This document shows, in pieces, positions 43,985-52,873 of a stretch of 64,000 nucleotides of DNA. Position numbers and translations under genes: made by a program. The notes under the pieces were generated by a model. The model worked only from the letters and a program-made list of their open reading frames with translations. It made no database searches and was not told the DNA's origin. The DNA is from Draconibacterium orientale (GTDB lineage Bacteria; Bacteroidota; Bacteroidia; Bacteroidales; Prolixibacteraceae): the NCBI RefSeq assembly GCF_000626635.1, contig NZ_CP007451.1:2985501-3049500 (forward strand), written 5' to 3'. The stretch's first letter is position 1. Every line of letters begins with the position of its first letter.

Positions 43985-44968
43985 CTATCCTTTTATTCCA
44001 TTCAAAATTTTCGCTGCGTCAACAGCTGAATACGTAATAATAATATCGGCGCCGGCTCTTTTTATCGAGGTGAGAATTTCCATCATAACGCGCGGTCCGT
44101 CGATCCAGTCTTTCTCTTCAGCAGCTTTTAGCATCGAGAATTCGCCACTTACATTGTAAGCTGCTGTTGGCATTTTAAATTCTGTTTTTACGCGGTAAAT
44201 AATATCGAGGAATGATAGCGCCGGTTTTACCATAACAATATCGGCACCTTCGGCAATGTCGAGTTCTACCTCGCGCATGGCTTCGTCTGAATTGGCCGGA
44301 TTCATTTGGTAAGTAGCACGGTTGCCAAATTTTGGAGCACTTTCGGCAGCTTCGCGGAAAGGCCCGTAAAAACCCGATGCATATTTAGCTGAATAAGCCA
44401 TGATCGGAATTTTCTCGAATTTGTTGTCGTCCAATGCTTCACGGATTCGTCCAACGCGTCCGTCCATCATATCGCTTGGTGCAATCATGTCGGCACCGGC
44501 TTCTGCCAGTGAAACGGATTGAGCAGCCAGCGTTTCAAGCGTAGTGTCGTTATCTACATCGCCATCGATAATTGTTCCACAGTGTCCGTGCGTGGTGTAC
44601 TCGCAGTTGCACACATCGGCAATAATATATAATTCCGGAAGCTCTGATTTTATGGCGCGAATGGCTTGCTGAACAATGCCGTTGTGTTGACAGGCAACAG
44701 TTCCGTCTTCGTCTTTTTCGGCAGGAATACCAAACAAAAGAACGGCTTTCACACCTGCTGCCGCAACATTTTTACATTCTTCAACCAGGTTCTCTACCGA
44801 AAATTGAAAGTTGCCCGGCATTGAGCTGATTGGATTGCGAACGTTGGTGCCGGCACAAACAAAAAGTGGCATCACCAAATCGTCAACCGATAGCTTTGTT
44901 TCGGTTACCATGTCGCGTAAAACCGAATTATATCTTAATCTTCTTAATCTCGTTTCAGGAAACATCAT
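43985..44968 (-). CDS. hemB: Delta-aminolevulinic acid dehydratase
   Basis: 327 aa. Condenses two aminolevulinate molecules to porphobilinogen. A cysteine-type zinc site is visible (ADVCNCEYTTHGHCG), as are the Schiff-base lysine motifs (MAYSAKYASGFYGPFREA and DIVMVKPALSFLD). 12 bases after hemCD and three before hemL. Confidence 0.97.
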   Translation of the reverse strand: MMFPETRLRRLRYNSVLRDMVTETKLSVDDLVMPLFVCAGTNVRNPISSMPGNFQFSVENLVEECKNVAAAGVKAVLLFGIPAEKDEDGTVACQHNGIVQQAIRAIKSELPELYIIADVCNCEYTTHGHCGTIIDGDVDNDTTLETLAAQSVSLAEAGADMIAPSDMMDGRVGRIREALDDNKFEKIPIMAYSAKYASGFYGPFREAAESAPKFGNRATYQMNPANSDEAMREVELDIAEGADIVMVKPALSFLDIIYRVKTEFKMPTAAYNVSGEFSMLKAAEEKDWIDGPRVMMEILTSIKRAGADIIITYSAVDAAKILNGIKG

Positions 44969-44980
44969 ATAGCGTAGTTT

Positions 44981-46693
44981 TTATTTTGTTTGATAATAGT
45001 CGATTATAGCTTTGTAAAGTCCTTCTGCATTTGAACTTTCTGCCGTAAGCAGTGGCTCGGCACCACCTTGTCGGATAGCTTCAGAAGTTACTTCACCAAT
45101 GCTGGCCATCTTCACTTTTGAAATGTTTTCGGTGCCATAAAAGTGGCAGAAATTATGAAACGTAGATGGACTTGTAAATACGATCAGATCGTAGTTGTCA
45201 TTCGAAATCGCATCCAATATCTTTGGGTCAGCCCCCGACGGTTTTACCGTTTGATAAGTATTTATGCGGGTAACTGAATTGGCTTGTGATAATTCTGTTT
45301 CCAGTTTATCACCGGCCAGGTTTCCGAGTGCCAGCAAAATATTCTGGTCTTGCAGATGGTGTTTCTCCTGTAATTCTTTCAACAGGCCGTCGGAAGTATT
45401 TTCATTGGCTGTAAAATACGGAGCATAACCGTAATAATCCAGTTCTGCCGCCGTGTTTTTACCAATTACGGCAATCTTTAAATCAGTTGGCAAAGTAGTG
45501 TTGCCTAAGATTTCTATCATTTGTTTGAAGAAACTAACAACGCCATTTTTGCTGGTGAAAATTACCCACTGGAATTGGTCGAGATTTTGTAATGATTTTT
45601 CTTCCGCAGCAGTAAGTTGTGTCTGCTCAATCCGGATCATGGGCAACGAAACAACTGAAGCACCTGCTTTTTTTAGGAGATCGGGAAGATCATCGTGAAT
45701 ATCGGCCGGACGTGTAGAAATAATCACCTTGTCTTTTAACGGAAGCGCAGTGTTTGCAACAGGCAAATTCTCGGTGCGGATGGCATCAAGAATTTCTTTT
45801 CCACCGGCATTGAATAATTTATTGGCCAGGTTTCTCGCCATTTCATTGGCCTCTTCAACCGGTCCGCTAACTGTTTCTTTCAGAAACTGACTTCCGTCGA
45901 TGCTGGCAACAAATCCCGTGATTGTTACCTGGTCGCCTTCAACTTTACAGGTACTTCCCACCGGAATCTGGCAACCGCCTTCCAGTGTATTCAGAAATAC
46001 ACGTTCGGCAGAACTTGTTATCATTGTTTCGCGGTGATTGATCTGTGCAATAATCGCTTCAATCTCCGGATTATTGTCTTTTATCTCGATGGCAATGGCA
46101 CCTTGTCCGCAGGCGGGAATCATGGTTTCCGGATCCAGTATTTCGGTGATCGCTTCATCCATTTCCAGGCGTTGTAATCCTGCTCCTGCCATGATCATGG
46201 CGTCGCAGTAACCTTCATTCATTTTGCGGATGCGCGTGTTTACGTTACCTCGGATTTCAACGATATTAAAGTCGGGATTCAAGCGCAGTAATTGCGCTTT
46301 GCGGCGTAAACTTGACGTTGCGATGGTATGCTCCGAAGTGAGTTCCGAAAGTTTTAAATGATCTTTGCTTACCAATGCATCGTTAACGGTGCCTCTTTCC
46401 AGTACGGCACCCAATTTTGTTCCTTCAGGAAAAATAGTGGGAAGGTCTTTTAAACTGTGCACGGCCATGTCGATTTCATCGTTGAACATGGCTACTTCCA
46501 GCTCTTTCGTAAAAAGGCCTTTATCGCCGATTTTTGATAGTGGAACATCCAGAATTTTGTCGCCTTTTGTTTTAATAACGACAATCTCAAATTGCTTTTC
46601 AGGGAATTTTGGTACCAGTTCGTCTTTTACCCGATAAGCCTGATATAAGGCCAGTTTACTGCCTCGTGTACCAATGCGAATTATATTTCTCAT
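44981..46693 (-). CDS. hemC-hemD: Hydroxymethylbilane synthase / uroporphyrinogen-III synthase fusion
   Basis: 570 aa bifunctional protein. Residues 1-310 are HemC: RIGTRGSKLALYQA, AVHSLKDLP, and the dipyrromethane-cofactor Cys in LEGGCQIPVGS. Residues about 320-570 are HemD, with IISTRP at its start, VIFTSKNGV in the middle and LIVFTSPSTFHNF. The fusion couples making the linear tetrapyrrole to closing the ring, which limits non-enzymatic closure to isomer I. Its start overlaps the end of hemA by four bases (ATGA). Confidence 0.94.
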   Translation of the reverse strand: MRNIIRIGTRGSKLALYQAYRVKDELVPKFPEKQFEIVVIKTKGDKILDVPLSKIGDKGLFTKELEVAMFNDEIDMAVHSLKDLPTIFPEGTKLGAVLERGTVNDALVSKDHLKLSELTSEHTIATSSLRRKAQLLRLNPDFNIVEIRGNVNTRIRKMNEGYCDAMIMAGAGLQRLEMDEAITEILDPETMIPACGQGAIAIEIKDNNPEIEAIIAQINHRETMITSSAERVFLNTLEGGCQIPVGSTCKVEGDQVTITGFVASIDGSQFLKETVSGPVEEANEMARNLANKLFNAGGKEILDAIRTENLPVANTALPLKDKVIISTRPADIHDDLPDLLKKAGASVVSLPMIRIEQTQLTAAEEKSLQNLDQFQWVIFTSKNGVVSFFKQMIEILGNTTLPTDLKIAVIGKNTAAELDYYGYAPYFTANENTSDGLLKELQEKHHLQDQNILLALGNLAGDKLETELSQANSVTRINTYQTVKPSGADPKILDAISNDNYDLIVFTSPSTFHNFCHFYGTENISKVKMASIGEVTSEAIRQGGAEPLLTAESSNAEGLYKAIIDYYQTK

Positions 46694-47943
46694 GGGGCTA
46701 TTTTGAACAGATCGTTAACCAATTCGATGTATTCTTTTTTACGTCCGTTATCGGTAATCGATTTTACGTTTTTTATCATCAGACGAATAAATTTATTGGT
46801 AATATGATCGGCATACATCGAGGCTTCTTCGGTATTATCTTTCGCCTGACGTTTGATAAAACCTTCGAGTTCGGCTTCATTTATTTTCTTGAAATTATCG
46901 CTTATGCTTTGGAAAGTCGGAGTCAGGTTACGGGTGTGTTGCCAGTCGCTAAAGTCAGCAACAAATTCGGCAATAATTTTTTCGGCTTTTTCAATTTCAC
47001 CACGGCGTTTTCCGAAAGTGCGTTCAACAACGGCTTGCAAATCGTCAACATCGATAACAAAAACATTTTCAATTTCTGTCACTTCAGGAGCTACATTGTG
47101 AGGTACGGAAAGATCAACAAAAAACATTGGTTTATTTTGTCTTTCAATCATTACCTGTTCCACCATTTTTTTTGTAATAAGTGGCTTTTTCGATGCGGTT
47201 GATGTAATTACAATGTCGTTGGTCACCAGTTCGTTTTGCAGTTCCGAGAATTCTTTTGCTACGCCATTGTAGCGTTTCGCCAGTTCCTGAGCTTTTTCGG
47301 CTGTGCGGTTAATGATGGTGAACTTATCACAACCTTTTTTCAACAGGTTTTGCAGTGTAAGTTCGCCGGTTTGACCCGCTCCAAGCAACAATGTTGGATG
47401 AGAAGTCAGGTTGTGCAATTTTTCATTGGCCAGTTCAACTGCCGCGTAACTAACTGAAACCGCTCCTTTTGAAAGTGCAGTTTCTGTTCTTACCTTTTTG
47501 CCTGCCTCGAAAGCTTTGTTAAACAGGCGAATTAAAGTTGGAGTATGCAACTCGTATTTGTCGGCAATGGCAAAAGCATCTTTTAACTGACCAACAATCT
47601 GGTATTCGCCCAACGCCATGGAGTCGAGCCCCGATGCCACACGGAACAAATGTTGCGAAGCTTCGTCCTGGAATTTGTGGTAAAAATGTGCCCCCACACT
47701 TTTATCCGCTTTTCTCCAATCAAAAAGCATTTTGGCTAATGTTGATGTGCAATCAAAAATGTCTTTTTCCGTGTAGTCGAAATATATTTCGGTACGGTTG
47801 CATGTTGAAACAACGATTGCACCGTTTATTCCTGCGTCGATTAATTGCGGCACAAAACGCTTCACATCCTCTTCGCAAAAAACAAATTTTTCGCGAACTT
47901 TTATCGGAGCAGTTTTGTGGTTTAATCCAAGTAATCCTATCAT
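46690..47943 (-). CDS. hemA: Glutamyl-tRNA reductase
   Basis: 417 aa NADPH enzyme reducing glutamyl-tRNA to glutamate-1-semialdehyde, the first and usually controlling step of the pathway. Catalytic domain: IGLLGLNHKTAPIKVREKF and the nucleophile Cys in VVSTCNRTEIYF; NADPH domain: LLLGAGQTGELTLQNL; C-terminal dimerisation helix. Start set at ATG 47943, where family homology begins, although the frame stays open to 48117. First gene of hemA-hemCD-hemB-hemL-hemE. Upstream is a duplicated ATCTGTAGAAA (about 47990-48011); no good promoter box seen. Confidence 0.96.
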   Translation of the reverse strand: MIGLLGLNHKTAPIKVREKFVFCEEDVKRFVPQLIDAGINGAIVVSTCNRTEIYFDYTEKDIFDCTSTLAKMLFDWRKADKSVGAHFYHKFQDEASQHLFRVASGLDSMALGEYQIVGQLKDAFAIADKYELHTPTLIRLFNKAFEAGKKVRTETALSKGAVSVSYAAVELANEKLHNLTSHPTLLLGAGQTGELTLQNLLKKGCDKFTIINRTAEKAQELAKRYNGVAKEFSELQNELVTNDIVITSTASKKPLITKKMVEQVMIERQNKPMFFVDLSVPHNVAPEVTEIENVFVIDVDDLQAVVERTFGKRRGEIEKAEKIIAEFVADFSDWQHTRNLTPTFQSISDNFKKINEAELEGFIKRQAKDNTEEASMYADHITNKFIRLMIKNVKSITDNGRKKEYIELVNDLFKIAP

Positions 47944-48106
47944 GAATGAATCGATTAAGTCTTGATTTTGAAACAATACTATTAAAACAATCTGTAGAAA
48001 ATCTGTAGAAAAAAACAGATTTGCATGTGTATTGAACAAAGGATTGTAAGCATAGTGTTTAATGCATTGGAAAACAGCTGGGTAGGTGTTTTCCTGACTG
48101 GGGGAT

Positions 48107-49391
48107 TCAGGCTTCAAAATTGTTTGTATCCGGGGTGAAAATTATGCTAAAATTGTGCCGGTTATTTTCATAAGAATAAAGGGCCTTAAAACCCGAAACT
48201 TCGCATATTTTCTGAACAATGGCAAGGCCTAATCCAACCGAACTGTCGGACGATGATGATTTGTAAAAACGTTTAAAAATATCGTCGGCGGTTCCCTGAA
48301 TTTTTTCTCCGCTGTTGGCAATCGTGAGTTGTTTTTCGTTTGTAATTATTGCAATTGTTCCGTTTTTATGATTGTGACGGATAGCATTTTTTTAACAAGT
48401 TGGAAATCAATATGTCAGCCAGGTAAGGATTCATTTCAACAAAATAAGATTTGTCCGGGGTTTCCACTGAAATTTTTTTGCTCGCAATAACATCTTCAAG
48501 GAAAGATAGTTGTGTGTTTATGATTTGTGTTAAATTGATCTTTTTTACTTCCGGAAATTGCCGGTTGCCAATCTTTGAAAGAAGCAGTAAGGTATTTGTT
48601 AAGCGAGATAGTTTGGTGGATGCTTCATGGGCATCACTAATCGTTTTTAGTTCTTTTTCCTGCATACAATCCGACTGCAGCAAAAGTTCCATTTTCGAAA
48701 TAATTACAGCAATGGGAGTCTGCAGCTCGTGCGAGGCATTTTCGGTATATTCTTTCAGGTTGAGGTAGTCGTCTTTTATGCGTTCTGTCATCGAAGTCAG
48801 AACCTTGTTCAGGTCGTTGAATTCCTTAACGTCGGTTTCTTTCAATTGAAAATCTTCGTGCGCATTCAGGTCGTATTTTTTGATTTTGTTTATAGTGTCG
48901 TAAAACGATTTTAGTGTTTTTTGCGAAATATGCCGGTTTAGCACCAGCAATCCTAAAATAAGTGCCACCACCAGGAATGTCATCAATAAAATGATGCGGA
49001 CAATAAGGTTGTCGGTTTCGGCATGCGATTTAAAAATTTTTACCAGGAATTTTTGCCCGTTAATCTCTGAAACAAACTGCAGCTGCCGATAAGCTGTGTA
49101 AGTGCCTGTTTTTTTGTCAACGATAAGTGTATCGGAATAGCCTTCAGTTGGAAATCGGTTTGCTGGAATTGGTGTTATTTCAACTTTTTTATCAAAGTCG
49201 GTTGGTGCGGTGGCAGCCGAGTGTGCCGATTTTAATTCGTTCTGAATGCTGGTTTGCCGTTTTTGCAACTCAACATTAATATTTTGGTTTACCTGCTGGC
49301 GAAGTACAAAATAAAAAACCACTAAGCCAGTAAGGAAAATGAAAAGCGAAATGGAGAGGAAATTGAGACTTATTTTGGTAAGTAGTTTCAT
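48107..49391 (-). pseudogene. Sensor histidine kinase, frameshifted before the ATPase domain
   Basis: As read from 49391 the protein has two transmembrane helices (about 10-30 and 132-152) around a periplasmic sensor, a HAMP-like linker, and the H-box ENASHELQTPIAVI. It then runs to ISNLLK and ends after eight out-of-family residues at 48366. Removing one A from the run of seven (plus-strand T 48387-48393) restores NLLKNAIRHNH (N-box), ANSGEKIQGTADDIFKRFY, and SSVGLGLAIVQKICEVSG (G-box), ending in TGA at 48107. The restored protein is 427 aa. As it stands it lacks the ATP-binding domain. It pairs with the response regulator upstream. Confidence 0.85.
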
Positions 49392-49516
49392 ACTTTTTGC
49401 ATGTCTGATCTATATTTTTCAAATAGAACACAAAGTCACTAAGCCATAAGGCTAAATGAAAAAAAACACACTGTTTTGTGTCTTTGAGTCTTTGTGTTTA
49501 ATCTTCACAATAATCA

Positions 49517-50194
49517 TTATTCTGTATCGAATTTATAGCCAACGCCGTAAATGGTTTTTATATAATCGGTGCACCCTTTTTTTATTAGTTTTTTACGCAG
49601 GTTTTTAATGTGTCCGTAAATAAAATCGTACGAATCGGCAATGTCCATATAGTCGCCCCAAAGGTGCTGTGCTAAACCTGTTTTGGTAATTACCTTGTTT
49701 TTGTTGGCCACAAAAAACTGAAGCAGCTCGTACTCTTTTTTAGTGAGTTGCAGTTCGTTGTCGTTTACGAAAACCTGGTGCGAATCGGGAAGGATTTTTA
49801 TTTCGTTAACGAGAATATGATTGTCGCCATCGAAATTTATACGCCGGTTTATCGATTTCAGGTGGGCGTTTAACTCGGCCAGGTGAAAAGGTTTGGTGAG
49901 GTAATTGTCGGCACCAATTTCAAGTCCTTCAATTCTGTTTTCCACCGAATCGCGTGCCGAAATAATAATGATCCCCATTTTTTTATTGTCTTTTTTTACC
50001 TGCCGGATAAGATCGAGCCCGCTGCCGCCCGGTAAATTAATATCCACCAGAATACAATCGTACGAATGCAACTCGATGTTTTCTGCTGCCGTGTTGTAAT
50101 CGTAGGCAGTTTCGCATACGTAACCTTCTTCGGTCAGGTACTGAAAAATGGCGTCGGATAAGGCTATTTCGTCTTCAATGATAAGAATTTTCAT
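49517..50194 (-). CDS. Response regulator, OmpR/PhoB family
   Basis: 225 aa. Receiver domain (1-115) with acidic pocket IIEDE, phospho-acceptor Asp in CILVDINLPG, Thr/Ser in IIISARD and Lys in YLTKPF. Winged-helix DNA-binding domain (about 130-225) with LTKKEYELLQFF and YGVGYKFD at its end. Transcribed ahead of the frameshifted kinase, separated by 125 bases with CACAAAG-type repeats. If the kinase is truly broken, phosphorylation would need another kinase or acetyl phosphate. The target genes are unknown. Confidence 0.94.
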   Translation of the reverse strand: MKILIIEDEIALSDAIFQYLTEEGYVCETAYDYNTAAENIELHSYDCILVDINLPGGSGLDLIRQVKKDNKKMGIIIISARDSVENRIEGLEIGADNYLTKPFHLAELNAHLKSINRRINFDGDNHILVNEIKILPDSHQVFVNDNELQLTKKEYELLQFFVANKNKVITKTGLAQHLWGDYMDIADSYDFIYGHIKNLRKKLIKKGCTDYIKTIYGVGYKFDTE

Positions 50195-50286
50195 CTATGC
50201 TTGTTTTCAATTTGCAATATAATAACTTTTAATGCTTGTGGTGTTATTTATTCCCGATGAGTTGGTTTTTATGGTTATCTTGCGCT

Positions 50287-50577
50287 ATGCTAAAAAATAA
50301 ACTTTGTTGCCGTATTTATCCGGTAGTAATTATTTTGGTTTCAGCCTTTATTTCTGCTGCCATCTTTTATTTCAGGGATGAAGTGGGCCAATTTCGTTTT
50401 CTGACTGAAAAGGGAGCATTTTTCGATTTTTTGGGAATAAGTATGGTGATTGCTGTGCTTCCGGTTGCGCTGTTTTATTATTTAACCGAGAAAGAACGGT
50501 TTCAGGATTCTACACGGCCATTATCGTTGCTTGGTTTTGTACCCGCTTTGGTTTATCTGGCCTTCTTCTTATTCTAA
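50287..50577 (+). CDS. Small three-helix membrane protein
   Basis: 96 aa from ATG 50287 (113 from ATG 50236) with three hydrophobic helices: PVVIILVSAFISAAIFYF, FLGISMVIAVLPVALFYYL and LLGFVPALVYLAFFLF. No motif recognised. It lies 65 bases before the C39 exporter and may be part of that locus, for instance as an immunity-like protein; this is inference from position. Confidence 0.55.
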   Translation: MLKNKLCCRIYPVVIILVSAFISAAIFYFRDEVGQFRFLTEKGAFFDFLGISMVIAVLPVALFYYLTEKERFQDSTRPLSLLGFVPALVYLAFFLF

Positions 50578-50642
50578 ATTGAACCTGAAAGTCTATATCT
50601 AAACATAAATTTTTTTCTATCTTTCCGCAACAAAATTAAGTT

Positions 50643-52832
50643 ATGTCGAAGTTCCCGTTTTATCAGCAGTTTGATGCAATGGATTGCGGCCCTACCTGTT
50701 TGCGTATGGTGGCTAAATACTACGGGAAGCATTATACCACCGAGTTTCTTCGCGAGAATTCCTATATCACCCGCGAAGGTGTGTCGTTGTTGGGAATCAG
50801 TGATGCTGCCGAAGCAATCGGAATGCGCTCGATGGGCGTGAAAATTACTTTTCAGCAATTAAAAAACGAAGCACCACTACCGTGTATTGTGCATTGGGGG
50901 CAGGAGCATTTTGTTGTTGTACATCAGTTTAAAAAAGGGAAAGTTTGTGTGGCGGATCCGGCTTTTGGGCGGATTGAATACTCCGAAAAAGAGTTTTGCG
51001 AAAAATGGATTTCGACCGTTTCGGGTGGTGAGGAAAAAGGCATTTGCCTGCTTTTGCAACCTACACCCGATTTTTATCAAAGCGAAGACGACAAAGTTAA
51101 ACGTACCGGTTTTCAGTTTGTATTTAATTACCTGAAACCCTATAAAAAACTGGTTATTCAGTTAATTCTTGGTTTCCTTCTCGGAAGTTGTATTCAGCTG
51201 GTATTGCCGTTTTTAACGCAAAGTGTTGTTGATATCGGTATTAATAATCAAGACATTGGTTTTATTTATCTGGTATTAATCGCACAATTGGTGTTATTTA
51301 TAAGCCGAATGTCGGTAGAGTTTATTCGCTCGTGGATTTTGTTACACATTAGTACGCGCATTAATATTTCTATTATCTCCGATTTCCTCATTAAATTGAT
51401 GAAATTGCCATTGGGCTTTTTCGATTCAAAAATGATTGGTGATATTTTGCAGCGCATTGAAGATCACGATCGGATTGAGCGCTTTCTTACGGCGCAGTCC
51501 ATTGGCGTGTTGTTCTCGGTTTTTAGTTTGGTGATTTTTGCCATTGTGCTGGCCATTTACAGCTGGACGATATTCTTGATTTTCATTATTGGTTCGGCTC
51601 TGTATTTCGTGTGGATTTACATTTTTATGAAACGCCGCCGAGAACTCGATTTTAAACGTTTCAGCAAGCTGTCGGAAAATCAGAGTAAGCTTATTCAGAT
51701 TATTAACGGAATGCAGGAGATTAAACTGAACAACTACGAAAAGCAAAAGCGCTGGGAGTGGGAGCGTGTTCAGGCCGGGCTGTTTAAAGTAAGTGTAAAA
51801 AGTCTTTCGCTGCAGCAGTATCAGGATGCCGGTTCGGTATTTATTAATGAAACAAAAAATATTCTCATCATAATCATTTCTGCCACGGCAGTGGTTAATG
51901 GCGAATTAACCCTTGGTATGATGCTGGCTATACAATATATAATAGGGCAGTTAAATACACCTTTGCGCCAGTTGATTAATTTTATGCACACCGCACAGGA
52001 TGCCAAGATTAGTTTGGAGCGCCTGGCCGAAATTCACGAGAAAAAGGATGAAAGTGAAGCCGGTAAGTCGTATGTGAGAAATCTGCCTGAAAATAAAGGA
52101 ATAACGATTAGCGATTTGGTTTTTCAATATGAAGGGCCACGTTCGCCAAAGGTTTTAAATAATATCAATCTCGAAATTCCGGAAAAGAAAACAACTGCAA
52201 TTGTGGGAACCAGCGGCAGCGGGAAAACCACATTAATAAAATTGTTGCTTGGCTTTTACCCACCGGTTGCCGGCGATATTAAAATAGGTGGAACACGCCT
52301 GGCAAATTATTCACCGCAAATGTGGCGCGACAACTGCGGCGTGGTAATGCAAGACGGTTTTATATTTTCCGACAGTATTGCAAAAAATATTGTGGTGAAT
52401 GATGAATTGGTTGATCAGGAGCGCTTGCTGAATGCCGTCAAAATGGCGAATATTCAGGATTATATTGAAGCTTTACCGTTAAGCTACAATACAAAAATAG
52501 GACAAGAGGGAGTTGGGTTAAGCCAGGGCCAGAAGCAACGAATACTGATTGCCCGCGCAATATATAAATCGCCTGAATACCTGTTTTTCGACGAGGCAAC
52601 CAATGCGTTGGATGCCAATAATGAGAAAATGATCATGGAAAACATGGACAAATTTTCGGCAGGAAAAACTGTTGTTGTGGTGGCGCACCGTTTAAGTACG
52701 GTAAAAAATGCCGATCAGATTGTGGTGCTCGATACAGGGGAAATTGTAGAGCGCGGAACCCACGAAGAACTGATTGCAAAACAAGGAAAATATTATCAAC
52801 TGGTAAAAAATCAGTTGGAGTTGGGGAATTAA
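50643..52832 (+). CDS. Peptidase-containing ABC exporter (C39 family)
   Basis: 729 aa, three parts. The C39 cysteine peptidase (1-140) has catalytic Cys in DAMDCGPTCLRMVAKYYG, His in HWGQEHFVVVH and Asp in ADPAFG; such domains cut leader peptides after a Gly-Gly motif. Then six transmembrane helices (about 165-440), then the ATPase with Walker A GTSGSGKTTLIKLLLG, signature LSQGQKQRI and Walker B YLFFDEATNALD. It exports bacteriocin- or RiPP-like peptides while processing them. The adaptor follows at once. No precursor with a Gly-Gly leader was found in the window and no TolC-like gene is adjacent. Confidence 0.93.
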   Translation: MSKFPFYQQFDAMDCGPTCLRMVAKYYGKHYTTEFLRENSYITREGVSLLGISDAAEAIGMRSMGVKITFQQLKNEAPLPCIVHWGQEHFVVVHQFKKGKVCVADPAFGRIEYSEKEFCEKWISTVSGGEEKGICLLLQPTPDFYQSEDDKVKRTGFQFVFNYLKPYKKLVIQLILGFLLGSCIQLVLPFLTQSVVDIGINNQDIGFIYLVLIAQLVLFISRMSVEFIRSWILLHISTRINISIISDFLIKLMKLPLGFFDSKMIGDILQRIEDHDRIERFLTAQSIGVLFSVFSLVIFAIVLAIYSWTIFLIFIIGSALYFVWIYIFMKRRRELDFKRFSKLSENQSKLIQIINGMQEIKLNNYEKQKRWEWERVQAGLFKVSVKSLSLQQYQDAGSVFINETKNILIIIISATAVVNGELTLGMMLAIQYIIGQLNTPLRQLINFMHTAQDAKISLERLAEIHEKKDESEAGKSYVRNLPENKGITISDLVFQYEGPRSPKVLNNINLEIPEKKTTAIVGTSGSGKTTLIKLLLGFYPPVAGDIKIGGTRLANYSPQMWRDNCGVVMQDGFIFSDSIAKNIVVNDELVDQERLLNAVKMANIQDYIEALPLSYNTKIGQEGVGLSQGQKQRILIARAIYKSPEYLFFDEATNALDANNEKMIMENMDKFSAGKTVVVVAHRLSTVKNADQIVVLDTGEIVERGTHEELIAKQGKYYQLVKNQLELGN

Positions 52833-52873
52833 TGGCTAATGACAAGTGACCAATGGCTGATGACAAAAAAATA
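52832..52873 (+). repeat. Duplicated start region before the HlyD-type gene
   Basis: ATGGCTAATGACAA (52832) recurs 21 bases later as ATGGCTGATGACAA (52853). The first ATG overlaps the exporter stop (TAATG) but meets TGA after five codons; the second opens the adaptor gene. Confidence 0.6.

Noticed and set aside
47238-48117. Longer glutamyl-tRNA reductase with a 58-residue N-terminal extension
   Set aside because: The extension has no relation to the family, and homology begins exactly at Met 47943.
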